Positions 1 through 8,789 are shown, counted from the first letter of the stretch. The stretch is DNA of 64,000 nucleotides from Pseudolysinimonas sp051954455 (GCF_051954455.1 NZ_JBQCHS010000024.1:1-64000); one strand, 5' to 3'. Notes: generated by a model not told the origin, from the letters alone. A program made the numbers and translations.

Positions 1-1
1 G

Positions 2-193
2 CCCGGGTTGGGGGCGGCGGTGCTGCCCGCGGCCGGGGATGATCACGGGTATTCGTTGTCGGCGACGTTGGGGGCGGGGACGCACACGGTGTGCGTGGTC
101 GCGTTGGATGACGCTGGCGGGGCCAGTTCGCGTCTTCTCTACGGCGGACCCGGCGCGTCCGGCAACTGCGCAGTCCTCACTCGCGCGAGCTGA
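2..193 (+). CDS. Partial secreted protein, C-terminal module only
   Basis: The reading frame is open from the first bases and stops at 191-193, so only the last 63 or so residues of a larger protein are visible. They contain an HTVCVVALDDAGG stretch followed by GPGASGNC, and match the end of the secreted protein at 14856-16997 (HTVCVVAVNDATG, GPGASANC) at more than half of positions. This is the C-terminal half of a repeat module common in secreted actinobacterial proteins (pattern GW..DPD ... H.VC). It is probably a cell-wall or carbohydrate-associated domain. Codons are dominated by third-position G (ttg, ggg, gcg) up to about base 130. The rest of the protein lies outside the window, so no function is assigned. 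It converges on the glycosyltransferase that ends at 202. Confidence 0.75.
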   Translation, partial: PGLGAAVLPAAGDDHGYSLSATLGAGTHTVCVVALDDAGGASSRLLYGGPGASGNCAVLTRAS

Positions 194-201
194 CGCTCCG
201 G

Positions 202-1347
202 TCAGGAGGCGGGTCCGCGTCCCAACACTCGACGCACTGCTCTGGCCGGGACCGACCTGTTCAGGGCGTGCAACAGGGGTCTGGCCGGCCGACCGGTCAT
301 GAGCCGGCGCAGTCGTGCTGCTCGCCATCCGATCCGCGGTGCCGACGCGAACGCTCGGGACCAGACGGCGCCGACCGCCTGGATCGAGCGCCGCCGCTCG
401 ATGTCGGCCCGAGCAGCCGTGCGGACGGCCTCGCGCAGTCCTGGATCGGTGAGGTAGGCGTCGACCGCCTCCGACCAGGAACGCCCGTCATCACCTACCA
501 GAAGCCCGGTCACGCCGTCGCGCACAGTGAGGTAGGGGAGCGATGACTGGTAGATGCCCGGGATGCCGAGCGCCGCGTACTCGCGGAACTTGTTGTCGGT
601 CTTGTAGAGGTTGGACGGCGATCCGGACAGGGGTGCCAGGGCGAAGTCCCACTGACGCTCGATCTGAAATCGGATGTAGCTCTCATAGTCGGGGAGGAAC
701 GGAAAGCGACGAATACGGGGGTGGTCGGGGACCGAAGCGTATTCGGGGCCGATCAGTTCGAGTTCCAACTCCGGGTGCGTCTCGAGCGACCGCATCAGCT
801 CGGGGATCACGGGTATGAGGTCGATCGCCCGGTCGGCGCTGCTGGACGCGAAACCGCCGCGGACGATGGAGCGAGCCGGCGGCGCCCCCGGAAGGGAGGG
901 GACCAACGAGAAGTCGAAGAAGGACTCGAGCTGCATCGTCGGCACGCCGAACCGGCTGACGTAGTCGCTCAGCGCCGGGGTCGACGCCAGAACCCGGTCG
1001 GCGTTCCTCACCAGCTCTTCGACGCGGGCCTGCACGTGCGGATGCCGGTAGTACCGACCGACCTCGGTGTCGAGGCTGAGCTCCCAGAAGTTGTCGTCGA
1101 GGTAGTACCAGTACCGGATGCCCAGGCGGTGCATCATGGCCGCCTGATAGTAGATCGGGATCGTGTCCACGCGAGCCAGGACGGGGATGGTGCGGCGGCG
1201 GATATCGCTCGAAGAGAGCTCTGCGACCGTTCGGGTCCGCAGGGTCCAGCCCTTCTCCTGCGCGACACGCGAGAGGATCTGCTCCAGCAGGCGGATCGTC
1301 GGCATCCGCGATTCGCCGACCAGCAGGATCTCCCTGGATCCACCCAT
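202..1347 (-). CDS. Glycosyltransferase, family 1-like
   Basis: A 381-residue protein that looks like a GT-B glycosyltransferase transferring a sugar onto a cell-surface polysaccharide. The N-terminal half has the loose Rossmann pattern ILLVGESRMPTIRLLEQIL. The C-terminal half carries the donor-side region: LELIGPE, then KFREYAALGIPGIYQSS and GVTGLLVGDDGRSW, which resemble the E-x7-E sugar-nucleotide region of GT4-type enzymes. The last 50 residues are Arg-rich (RRVLGRGPAS end) and may touch the membrane. The ATG at 1347 follows a GAGAG-type ribosome site and lies 9 bases after the upstream glycosyltransferase stop, so this is the last gene of the leftward operon rmlA-rmlB-rmlCD-GT-GT. Donor and acceptor cannot be read from the sequence. 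Confidence 0.8.
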   Translation of the reverse strand: MGGSREILLVGESRMPTIRLLEQILSRVAQEKGWTLRTRTVAELSSSDIRRRTIPVLARVDTIPIYYQAAMMHRLGIRYWYYLDDNFWELSLDTEVGRYYRHPHVQARVEELVRNADRVLASTPALSDYVSRFGVPTMQLESFFDFSLVPSLPGAPPARSIVRGGFASSSADRAIDLIPVIPELMRSLETHPELELELIGPEYASVPDHPRIRRFPFLPDYESYIRFQIERQWDFALAPLSGSPSNLYKTDNKFREYAALGIPGIYQSSLPYLTVRDGVTGLLVGDDGRSWSEAVDAYLTDPGLREAVRTAARADIERRRSIQAVGAVWSRAFASAPRIGWRAARLRRLMTGRPARPLLHALNRSVPARAVRRVLGRGPAS

Positions 1348-1356
1348 GGCGGGCTC

Positions 1357-2730
1357 TCAGTCCCCGGACTTGCCGGACCTGTTGCGCGGACCCTTGGTCG
1401 CACGGCGGACCAGGGCCCCGAATCCCTCGGCGGCGAGCAACGCCTTCGCGCCTTCGAGCCTGTTCCAGAGCCGGGGGCGACCGATCGTGCTGTCCCGCTT
1501 CTGGCGGTCTGCCGCGCGGTGCGGGTTCTTCACGAACTCGACGAGGGGTGCCAGGACGATGGGCCATTCGTACCCGTGAGCGACGCGACGTACATTCTCG
1601 GCGGCCGCGTCGTGCGTCGCGCGATCATAGACCACACGCTCGATCGCGTCGGCCAGGGCCTCGACGTCCTCTTCGGGAACCGCGACACCGAGACCTTCTC
1701 TGGCCACCAGGTCGGCGAAGTGGTCCCCCCGCGTCACGACCATGGGAAGACCCGCCCACAGGTAATCGAGGATGCGCGTGCGGAAAGAGAACATGGTCTC
1801 GATGTGCACCGGATGCGTGCTGACGCCGAGATCCGCTTCCAGCAGGTAGTTCTGCCTGTCCGCGTAGTCCACCCAGGATTCGTTGAAGATCACATTCCTA
1901 CCTGCGACGCCGAGCTCCTTGGCGAGCGATCGGGCGCGGCTGACGATCTCCATCTCCTCCACGTCGGGATTCGGGTGCTTAGTGCCGAGGAAGAAGAGCT
2001 TGAGATCCGGCCGCCGCGGTGCGAGAGCGGCGACCGCCCGGATGAGCGTGAAGGGATCGAACCAGTTGTATATGCCGCCGCTCCAGAGCAGCACCTTGTC
2101 GTCCTCCTCGATCCCCGGGTAGACGCCCTTGAGTACCTGACGCTCGTGGACGGGCGGCTCGGAAGCGAGCCCGAAGGGCACGACATCGATCAGGTCGTTC
2201 GTCGATGGGTCGGCGCGGTATGTGTAGGGATTGACTCGCCCCAGTGCCGTGAGAGCTCCTAGCCAGAACATCCGCTGACGCTCCGACGCGGCGAGGAAGA
2301 AGTCAGCGCGCTCGAGCGTCTGATTCATGAAGTACGAAAGGTGCGCGTGGCGGCGCTCGGCAGTCCGCAGGTCGTATTCCCCGTCGTACTCCAGGTTCTC
2401 GAGCTGCATCGGAACGTAGGAGTCGCAGATGAGGATCTTCTCGCTCGACGCGAGATCGGGCCAGATCGCCATAGCGACGCCCTGAAAGAGGATCATGTCG
2501 GCCCAGCCCTCGAGCTCGGCGAAGGCGTCTCCGTCGCCGAGCTTCAGGCGCTCGACCGAGAACGGTGCCGTCATCTTCTCGACCTTGGACCAGGACACGA
2601 GCCGTACGTCGGCCACCACAGAGAGGGCCAGCGCCATGTGCCAGGCGCGGATGCCGGGACCGGCGAGCTTCTTCCCGATCGAGTCCGCGGTGAGGACCAC
2701 GATCCTCCGCCGTGTCGGTGTCTCGGACAT
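1357..2730 (-). CDS. Glycosyltransferase, family 4-like
   Basis: A 457-residue GT-B fold glycosyltransferase. It begins MSETPTRRRIVVLTADSIGKKLAGPGIRAW, an N-terminal Rossmann strand followed by the glycine loop typical of GT4 acceptor domains. A donor-domain strand VLLWSGGIYNWFDPFTLIRAV and the motif FRTRILDYLWAGLPMVVTRGD (the E-x7-E-like region) follow. The ATG at 2730 is chosen because GGAG sits 6 bases upstream and the preceding rmlCD stop is one base away. A longer frame to 2811 would run through rmlCD. It likely adds one sugar of the rhamnose-containing surface glycan made by this locus. Specificity is unknown. Confidence 0.83.
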   Translation of the reverse strand: MSETPTRRRIVVLTADSIGKKLAGPGIRAWHMALALSVVADVRLVSWSKVEKMTAPFSVERLKLGDGDAFAELEGWADMILFQGVAMAIWPDLASSEKILICDSYVPMQLENLEYDGEYDLRTAERRHAHLSYFMNQTLERADFFLAASERQRMFWLGALTALGRVNPYTYRADPSTNDLIDVVPFGLASEPPVHERQVLKGVYPGIEEDDKVLLWSGGIYNWFDPFTLIRAVAALAPRRPDLKLFFLGTKHPNPDVEEMEIVSRARSLAKELGVAGRNVIFNESWVDYADRQNYLLEADLGVSTHPVHIETMFSFRTRILDYLWAGLPMVVTRGDHFADLVAREGLGVAVPEEDVEALADAIERVVYDRATHDAAAENVRRVAHGYEWPIVLAPLVEFVKNPHRAADRQKRDSTIGRPRLWNRLEGAKALLAAEGFGALVRRATKGPRNRSGKSGD

Positions 2731-2731
2731 G

Positions 2732-4120
2732 TCAGTCTCCTTCAGGGCCAGCGAGGTATGCGGAGAGTGCCGTCCGCCAGTCCCGCGGTACGAACCCCGT
2801 GTCGAGAACACGCGTCAGGTCCAGTGAGGAGTGGCGTGGACGCGGCGCGTGACCCCGGTCTCGGGCGTACTCGTCGGTGCGGACGTCACGGACTCGTGAC
2901 GGGTCGGCGCCCACTTCGGAGAAAACGGCTCTGGCGACTTCCGCCCAACTGACGAGGTCACCGGTGTTCGACAGATTGTAGGTTCCCGAAGAGGCGCCGG
3001 TCTCCACCAGGTGGCGGACGCCGCGGGCGATGTCGATGGCGAAGGTGGGGCGGCCCAACTGATCGTCGACCACGGACGGCTCGACCCCGCGCTCCGCCAA
3101 GGAAACCATGGTCCGCACGAAGTTCTTGCCGTCTCCGACGATCCAGCTGCAGCGGATCAGCCAGTGCTGTGGCAGCGAGGACACGGCGAGATCTCCCGCC
3201 GCCTTGGAAGCGCCATACACGGAGATCGGGCTCAGGGGTTCGTCCTCGCGATGCTCCTCGACCGACCCGTCGAAGACGTAGTCGCTGGAGAAGTGGACGA
3301 GGGGAATGTCGGCCGCGAGGCAGCGAGCGGCGATGAAGGAGACCGCTGAAGCGTTGGTGGCCCACGCGTCGCGCCGGCCTTCCGGGTTCTCGGCCTCGTC
3401 CACCTTTGTGTAGCCGGCGGCGTTGATCACCAGGGCGTAGTCACGCCATCGGATCCGGTCGAGGTCTTCGACGCGGGTCACGTCGCACTCCGCCCGAGAG
3501 AGGAAGACGCCGCTCGGGAACTCGGAACGTAGGGCACGGCCGAGCTGACCACCCGCTCCCAGCACCAGGACCGGCTTGGCGGCGAACGGCGTCACCTCGG
3601 CCAGGGTCGGATGCGTCAGATCCTTCTCCGACCGGATCGAGCGATCGAGTGGGATCGGCCACGGCACCTCGACCGTCTCGTCGGCGAGGTTGAGGAACGT
3701 GTAGTCCGCGTCAGGGGACCAGTGGTCATCGACGAGGTAGGAGTACGCGGTCCCCGGTTCGAGCGTCTGGTAACTGTTCCCCACGCCTCGCGGCACGAAG
3801 ACGGCCGTTTCCGGCCCCATCTCGATCGTGAAGACCGAACCGAAACCGGGGCCTTCGCGCAGGTCCACCCAGGCGCCGAAGATCCGGCCGGACGAGATCG
3901 AGACCAGCTTGTTCCACGGCTCGGCGTGGATGCCGCGGGTGACGCCGACCTCGTCGTTGTAGGAGACGTTCTGCTGGACCGGCCGGAAATCCGGAAGGCC
4001 GAGGTCCACCATCTTGGCGCGCTGCCAGTTCTCCTTAAACCATCCGCGGGCGTCGCCATGCACGACGAGGTCGACGACGAGCAGCCCGTCGATTGGTGTG
4101 GTGCGGATTCCGAGAGCCAC
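2732..4120 (-). CDS. rmlCD: Bifunctional dTDP-4-dehydrorhamnose 3,5-epimerase / reductase (RmlC-RmlD fusion)
   Basis: Two consecutive enzymes of dTDP-L-rhamnose synthesis in one 462-residue chain. Residues 1 to about 180 are a cupin RmlC domain (DARGWFKENWQ, NVSYNDEVGVTRGIHAEPW with the catalytic His region, SYLVDDHWSPDADY). From about residue 185 there is an RmlD SDR domain: VLVLGAGGQLGRAL nucleotide loop, then SSDYVFDG and YGASKAAGD with the catalytic Tyr-x3-Lys. RmlC epimerises C3 and C5, then RmlD reduces C4 with NAD(P)H. Start: GTG at 4120 has AAGGG 8 bases upstream. A GTG at 4126 would overlap the rmlB stop as GTGA but has the same site only 2 bases away. Separate rmlC and rmlD genes are the rule in most bacteria. 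The fusion should channel the unstable keto intermediate (inference). Confidence 0.93.
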   Translation of the reverse strand: MALGIRTTPIDGLLVVDLVVHGDARGWFKENWQRAKMVDLGLPDFRPVQQNVSYNDEVGVTRGIHAEPWNKLVSISSGRIFGAWVDLREGPGFGSVFTIEMGPETAVFVPRGVGNSYQTLEPGTAYSYLVDDHWSPDADYTFLNLADETVEVPWPIPLDRSIRSEKDLTHPTLAEVTPFAAKPVLVLGAGGQLGRALRSEFPSGVFLSRAECDVTRVEDLDRIRWRDYALVINAAGYTKVDEAENPEGRRDAWATNASAVSFIAARCLAADIPLVHFSSDYVFDGSVEEHREDEPLSPISVYGASKAAGDLAVSSLPQHWLIRCSWIVGDGKNFVRTMVSLAERGVEPSVVDDQLGRPTFAIDIARGVRHLVETGASSGTYNLSNTGDLVSWAEVARAVFSEVGADPSRVRDVRTDEYARDRGHAPRPRHSSLDLTRVLDTGFVPRDWRTALSAYLAGPEGD

Positions 4121-4122
4121 GC

Positions 4123-5118
4123 TCACTGCCCTTGCGCGGCGTAGAACGCCTCGGTCGCGTCCTTCGCGGGCGACCACCAGGGCTCGTGCGCGCGGTACCA
4201 CTCGATGGTCGCGGCCAGCCCCTCGCGGAAGTCCCGGTACGCCGGGCGCCAGCCGAGCTCGGTCCGAAGCTTGGTTGAGTCGATGGCGTATCGAAGGTCG
4301 TGGCCGGCTCGATCGACGACATGGTCGTAGGCGTCCGTCGGGAGACCGCTGAGCTCGAGAATGAGCTCGACCACGTCCTTGTTCGAGCGTTCGCCGTCGG
4401 CGCCGATCAGGTAGGTCTCGCCGATGACACCGGTGCCGAGGATCGTCAGCACCGCGCTCGAGTGATCGTCGGCATGAATCCAGTCGCGTACGTTGAGGCC
4501 GGCGCCGTACAGCTTCGGCCTGATACCTCGCAGCACGTTCGTGATCTGGCGCGGAATGAACTTCTCGACGTGCTGGTACGGGCCGTAGTTGTTCGAGCAG
4601 TTCGAGATCGTCGCTCGGACCCCGAACGAGCGGATCCAGGCACGCACGAGCAGGTCGCTGCCTGCCTTCGTCGAGGAGTAGGGGCTCGACGGGTTGTACG
4701 GAGTGCTCTCCGTGAACCGATCGGGGTCGTCGAGCTCGAGGTCTCCGTAGACCTCATCGGTCGAGACGTGATGGAACCGTATGTCGTGCCGACGGGCGGC
4801 CTCGAGCAGCGTGTAGGTGCCCACGATGTTCGTGTCCAGGAAGGGCCGCGGGTCCGCCAGCGAGTTGTCGTTGTGGCTCTCGGCCGCGTAGTGGACGACC
4901 GCGTCGTGGCGACGGAACAGGTCGTCAATGAGATCGGCGTCCCCGATGTCGCCCACGACGAGGCGCACACGGTCCTCGGGAAGGTCCTCGAGGGAAGCGG
5001 CATTACCCGCGTAGGTGAGCTTATCGAGGACCGTGATCTGATGATCGGTGTGCGCCACCACGTGGTGCACGAAGTTCGACCCGATGAACCCGGCGCCGCC
5101 CGTCACGATCAACTTCAT
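4123..5118 (-). CDS. rmlB: dTDP-glucose 4,6-dehydratase
   Basis: 331 residues, the usual length for RmlB, an NAD-dependent extended SDR that converts dTDP-glucose to dTDP-4-keto-6-deoxyglucose. Visible features are the N-terminal MKLIVTGGAGFIGSNF dinucleotide loop, HVSTDEVYGDLE (catalytic Thr-Asp-Glu), and YSSTKAGSD (Tyr-x3-Lys). NNYGPYQHVEKFIP is a signature of the family. The start ATG overlaps the rmlA stop as ATGA, so translation is coupled. It supplies the substrate for the next gene, rmlCD. Confidence 0.96.
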   Translation of the reverse strand: MKLIVTGGAGFIGSNFVHHVVAHTDHQITVLDKLTYAGNAASLEDLPEDRVRLVVGDIGDADLIDDLFRRHDAVVHYAAESHNDNSLADPRPFLDTNIVGTYTLLEAARRHDIRFHHVSTDEVYGDLELDDPDRFTESTPYNPSSPYSSTKAGSDLLVRAWIRSFGVRATISNCSNNYGPYQHVEKFIPRQITNVLRGIRPKLYGAGLNVRDWIHADDHSSAVLTILGTGVIGETYLIGADGERSNKDVVELILELSGLPTDAYDHVVDRAGHDLRYAIDSTKLRTELGWRPAYRDFREGLAATIEWYRAHEPWWSPAKDATEAFYAAQGQ

Positions 5119-5987
5119 CGCGAACCCCTTTCCAGGATGTCCAGCAAGTAGGTGCCGTAACCGGACTTGACCAGCGGCTCGGCGCGCGCGCGGAGCTCGT
5201 CATCGCTCAGGAACCCCTGGCGCCACGCCACCTCCTCGGGCACCCCGATCCGCATCCCGGTGCGGCGCTCCATCGTTCGGACGTAGTCGGCGGCGTCGGT
5301 CATCTGATCGAACGTCCCGGTGTCGAGCCATGCGGTGCCGCGCGGTAGCGCTTCGACTCTGAGCTCGCCCATGTCGAGGTACGCGCGGTTGACGTCGGTG
5401 ATCTCGTACTCGCCGCGCGCGCTGGGGGCCAGGTCGCGGGCGATGTCGATGACGCGGTTGTCGTAGAAGTAGAGGCCCGGCACGGCATAGTTGCTCGTCG
5501 GGTTTAGCGGCTTCTCCTCGAGCGACACAGCACGTCCGTGCTCGTCGAAGTCGACCACGCCGTAAGCCTCGGGATTGGCGACCCAGTATGCGAAGACCGC
5601 CCCTCCGACGACGTCCTTGAACCTCGTGAGTCGCGAGCCGAGCCCGGGGCCGTAGAGGAGGTTGTCGCCGAGGGCAAGAGCGACGGAGTCATCACCGATG
5701 AAGTCCGCGCCGATGGTGAACGCCTGGGCGAGCCCGTCCGGGGAGGGCTGCTGCAGGAACCTGAGGGAGATGCCGAACTGGGAGCCGTCGCCGAGCAACC
5801 GCTCGAATGCGGGGGCGTCATGGGGTGTCGTGATGACCAGGATGTCGCGGATCCCGGCCAGCATGAGGGTCGACAAGGGGTAGTACACCATCGGCTTGTC
5901 GTAGACCGGGATCAGCTGCTTCGAGACACCGATCGTGATCGGGTGGAGCCGGGAGCCCGTGCCGCCGGCCAAAATGATGCCCTTCAC
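5115..5987 (-). CDS. rmlA: Glucose-1-phosphate thymidylyltransferase
   Basis: 290 residues, normal for RmlA. It couples dTTP and glucose-1-phosphate to give dTDP-glucose, the first step of the rhamnose pathway. The signature GGTGSRLHPIT ... SKQLIPVYDKPM is at the N-terminus, and ALGDNLLYG (metal and nucleotide site) and EEKPLNP follow. The GTG at 5987 is chosen because it gives VKGIILAGG directly; a longer frame would run into the divergent gene beginning at 6067. It is the first gene of the leftward rml operon. The 79-base divergent gap to 6067 must hold its promoter. Confidence 0.95.
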   Translation of the reverse strand: MKGIILAGGTGSRLHPITIGVSKQLIPVYDKPMVYYPLSTLMLAGIRDILVITTPHDAPAFERLLGDGSQFGISLRFLQQPSPDGLAQAFTIGADFIGDDSVALALGDNLLYGPGLGSRLTRFKDVVGGAVFAYWVANPEAYGVVDFDEHGRAVSLEEKPLNPTSNYAVPGLYFYDNRVIDIARDLAPSARGEYEITDVNRAYLDMGELRVEALPRGTAWLDTGTFDQMTDAADYVRTMERRTGMRIGVPEEVAWRQGFLSDDELRARAEPLVKSGYGTYLLDILERGSR

Positions 5988-6054
5988 GTCGAGCCATCCT
6001 GCCAGACCCTTGCTGCGTGTCCGCATCGGCGGGGTCGGTCGGAACGCCAATTGG

Positions 6055-6060
6055 TACAGT
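6055..6060 (+). promoter_or_regulatory. -10 element, leaderless promoter of GT2 gene
   Basis: TACAGT followed by 6 bases and the GTG at 6067. This places the transcript start at or next to the start codon. No clear -35 is visible. Confidence 0.65.
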
Positions 6061-6066
6061 CGACCG

Positions 6067-6798
6067 GTGCGCGATGGTCGAGGCCGAACCCTGATCATCA
6101 TGCCGGCGTTCAATGAGGAACGGAGCGTACACGGGGTGCTCCGAGAGGTCGAGGACATCCTGGGGGCCGAGGTCGACTGCATCGTGGTCGACGACGGTTC
6201 GCGAGATCTGACGGCCGCGGAAGCGCGCCGCGCCGGCGCGATCGTCGCTCGGCTCCCCTTCAACCTCGGTGTCGGCGGGGCGCTTCGCACGGGCCTGCGG
6301 TACGCACTGGACTGTGGATACGACGCAGCCGTTCAACTGGACGCCGATGGCCAACACGACGCCCGCTATGTGTCCTCGTTGCTCGATGCCTTGTCGGGAG
6401 CCGATCTCGTCATCGGCTCGCGCTTCGCCGGTACCGGCGACTACGTGGCCCGCGGTCCGCGGCGGTGGGCGATGGTTCTGCTCTCAGGTGGTATCCGCCT
6501 CTTGACGGGGAACAGGCTCACGGACACCACCTCCGGTTTCAAGGCGTACGGACCGATGGCGATCAAGGTGTTGGCTGAGGCGATGCCGGCGGAGTACCTG
6601 GGTGACACGGTCGAGGCGCTGGTGATCATCTGCCGCGCCGGTGGCCGGGTGCGGGAGGTGCCCGTCTCGATGCGAGAGCGATCCGCCGGACAGCCGTCCG
6701 CGGGGCCGCTGCGCTCGGCGCGGTACCTCGCCCGTGTGGTCCTCGCGCTGGTCATCGCCGCGATCAAGCCGTCGAATTCTGTCGAGACGAACGCGTGA
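6067..6798 (+). CDS. Family 2 glycosyltransferase, dolichol-phosphate-mannose-synthase-like
   Basis: A 243-residue GT-A enzyme without obvious membrane helices. The order is LIIMPAFNEERSV, VVDDGSRD (nucleotide-binding Asp pair), FNLGVGGALRTGL, then LDADGQHD with the DxD metal motif, and SGFKAYG. This pattern fits enzymes that move a sugar from a nucleotide to a polyprenyl phosphate. The GTG at 6067 is chosen from the leaderless -10 at 6055-6060. It overlaps the next gene (DUF2304) as GTGA, a pairing seen repeatedly in bacterial polysaccharide loci. Product: probably a polyprenyl-phospho-sugar; the actual sugar is unknown. Confidence 0.85.
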   Translation: MRDGRGRTLIIMPAFNEERSVHGVLREVEDILGAEVDCIVVDDGSRDLTAAEARRAGAIVARLPFNLGVGGALRTGLRYALDCGYDAAVQLDADGQHDARYVSSLLDALSGADLVIGSRFAGTGDYVARGPRRWAMVLLSGGIRLLTGNRLTDTTSGFKAYGPMAIKVLAEAMPAEYLGDTVEALVIICRAGGRVREVPVSMRERSAGQPSAGPLRSARYLARVVLALVIAAIKPSNSVETNA

Positions 6799-7178
6799 GC
6801 GTCACCAGCTACGTCCTCGGGATCATCGCCGCAGTCGCTTCTCTGGTCTTCGTCGTCGAACTGCTCCGGCGGGGGCGCCTACGAGAACGGCACGCGATCT
6901 GGTGGATGATCGCGTCACTGCTGTCACTCGTGATCGGGATCTTCCCCGGGACGCTCACGTTCGCGGCGCGCGTCGTGGGCATCAACGTGCCGACCAATCT
7001 GGTGTTCTTCGTCAGCATCGCGGTGCTGTTCCTGGTGTGCATCCAGTACGCGACGGAGCTGACGTTGGTGGAGGAGCGCAATCGTCGGCTCGCCGAGACG
7101 GTAGCGCTGCTTGAAGTGCGGGTCGCCCAGCTCGAAGGCGCCCGGCCGGCGCCGCCCGGTGTCGAGGACGATCTCTAG
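6795..7178 (+). CDS. DUF2304 family membrane protein
   Basis: 127 residues with three predicted helices (about 3-22, 32-52 and 64-85), then a charged coiled-coil-like tail (EERNRRLAETVALLEVRVAQLE). The RRGRLRERHAIWWM sequence between helices 1 and 2 is characteristic of DUF2304. The GTG overlaps the stop of the GT2 gene by four bases, so the two are co-translated. By context it probably anchors or partners the glycosyltransferase at the membrane (inference). It ends tail-to-tail with the DUF2142 gene, overlapping by three bases. Confidence 0.85.
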   Translation: MSVTSYVLGIIAAVASLVFVVELLRRGRLRERHAIWWMIASLLSLVIGIFPGTLTFAARVVGINVPTNLVFFVSIAVLFLVCIQYATELTLVEERNRRLAETVALLEVRVAQLEGARPAPPGVEDDL

Positions 7179-8641
7179 TCAGCTCGAGCCGCGAGCTCGG
7201 CGTCGCGGCTCGGTCGACTGTTGATCCAGACGAGGATCGCTAACAATCCGGCGACCGACACGACAACGGAGACCTCCACGGTCAACGGCGACGGAACTGC
7301 GGCCCACCACCAGCCTCCGCCACGGCCGGGATCGATCGCGAGTGCCTTCAGGCCGCCGGTGTACCGGCGCATGTTGAAGTAGAACGCGACGCAGATCGCC
7401 AGCATCAGTGCGCCCGATGCCACCGCCTGGCGAGACCCGCGCCAGGCGGACGCGGTCCTCGGTGAAGCGGCGGCGACCCCGAGCCCGATGATGATCAAGG
7501 GGAGGAGGTAGCGGGGCTGCACTGCTCCACCCACCGTCACGTGCGACAGGAGGAGCAGCAGCCACGGATAGAAGTAGGCCGCCGAGGCCACGCTGCCGAG
7601 AGCCAATCCTCGGCGCAGAGTGAGCGGCCGAAGTCCGATGAAGATCACGGCCACCGCCACCGCGACAGCAGCCGCCGGCACGATCAGGGGGAGCGGCGTA
7701 TCGATCCATCCCAGCGGCCAAGCGCCGTACACCCCCGACCAGAGGTAGGGGATTCCGGTCGCGTTGTCGATCATCTGGCGCACCGACAACGCCGGTGCGG
7801 AGTGCTCCAACCCTGCGGTGGATGCTGCGGACTGCCCGGACGTGAGGTAGAACGTCACGGCCAGAGCTGAGGAGACACCGATCGCGGAGAGCGGTATCAC
7901 CTTCGCAGAATCGCGCCTCAACCCCAACAAGAGCCCGACCATGATGCCGAACACCGCGAACCCGGCAGCATCCGCGCGGGCCCCTGCCCCGATGAGGCTG
8001 CCGATCACAATCAGTGCGCTGAGCGCCCATTGGCGTCGGCCCCGGGTCGTGACAGCCCCCCACGTCGCAAGCCACACGGTCACGGCCGAGATGATCGCCC
8101 AAGAGGACGGATTGGTCGACGGGATGATGAACAAGCCCAGCGGTACGACGCTGGCGGCGACGGAGACGACGAGCGCAGCTCGCTTCGGACGCGGAAGACA
8201 CCAGAAGAGCGTGGTGAAAACGGCGACGGCGAGGGCCGAATTGAAGATCCGCATCGCCACCACAGACGTTCCCACATCGGGGCTCGCCATCACAGACATC
8301 ACTCCGTAGAAGACCGGCGGATAGCCGTGAGCGGTATCTACGCGAGAGGTGGCGGACAGGCCGCTCCGGCCGAGGTCGACGCAGGCGGCGCTGCGATTCG
8401 GGTGAGCGTAGTAGCACGGAGCGCCGCCCGATGCGATGGGAAGGGGAACTTCGCGTTCACTCGACTTGGACGCAGGCTGACACAGTCCCGGCCGTTCGCC
8501 GAGGCCGCACCAGATGGACGGGAGGTGGTAGTCGTCATCGGGACTGGACCCGACGGGCGACGAGAGGCCCCACCCGACGAGCAGGGTCAGGAGGAACAAG
8601 GGGGCCAGGATCCGGCGAGCCCAGGTGGTCCGCGTTCTCAC
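7175..8641 (-). CDS. DUF2142 family polytopic membrane protein
   Basis: 488 residues with an N-terminal hydrophobic segment, then the luminal motif PDDDYHLPSIWC that marks actinobacterial DUF2142 proteins. About ten further membrane helices follow. This family resembles GT-C glycosyltransferases, which use polyprenyl-linked donors outside the membrane, and the Asp cluster would be the catalytic loop (inference from fold resemblance). The GTG at 8641 begins VRTRTTWARR. A candidate -10, GATAAT, reads leftward at 8710-8715. It may use the lipid-linked sugar made by the convergent GT2/DUF2304 pair. Confidence 0.82.
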   Translation of the reverse strand: MRTRTTWARRILAPLFLLTLLVGWGLSSPVGSSPDDDYHLPSIWCGLGERPGLCQPASKSSEREVPLPIASGGAPCYYAHPNRSAACVDLGRSGLSATSRVDTAHGYPPVFYGVMSVMASPDVGTSVVAMRIFNSALAVAVFTTLFWCLPRPKRAALVVSVAASVVPLGLFIIPSTNPSSWAIISAVTVWLATWGAVTTRGRRQWALSALIVIGSLIGAGARADAAGFAVFGIMVGLLLGLRRDSAKVIPLSAIGVSSALAVTFYLTSGQSAASTAGLEHSAPALSVRQMIDNATGIPYLWSGVYGAWPLGWIDTPLPLIVPAAAVAVAVAVIFIGLRPLTLRRGLALGSVASAAYFYPWLLLLLSHVTVGGAVQPRYLLPLIIIGLGVAAASPRTASAWRGSRQAVASGALMLAICVAFYFNMRRYTGGLKALAIDPGRGGGWWWAAVPSPLTVEVSVVVSVAGLLAILVWINSRPSRDAELAARAD

Positions 8642-8709
8642 AGTGAGGATTCCGATCGGGATGTTCAGACGGTGACGGCGGGGTCGCCGCGCCGACGTCT
8701 CCCTCAGGC

Positions 8710-8715
8710 ATTATC
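8710..8715 (-). promoter_or_regulatory. Candidate -10 for the DUF2142 gene
   Basis: GATAAT on the minus strand, about 69 bases before the GTG at 8641. It is the most AT-rich spot in the 148-base divergent gap. No convincing -35. Confidence 0.4.
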
Positions 8716-8776
8716 CCCGACCGGATCCCCGCACGTCCTCGCAGCTCCACCGCGGTGGCCCGACGAGGCCCAGTCC

Positions 8777-8782
8777 TAGACT
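8777..8782 (+). promoter_or_regulatory. -10 element, leaderless promoter
   Basis: TAGACT, then 7 bases, then GTG at 8790. There is no ribosome site in the gap, as expected for a leaderless message. Confidence 0.65.
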
Positions 8783-8789
8783 CTGGCCG

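Noticed and set aside
6312..6322. TGTGGATAC as a second DnaA box
   Set aside because: One mismatch, inside a coding region where it encodes conserved residues.
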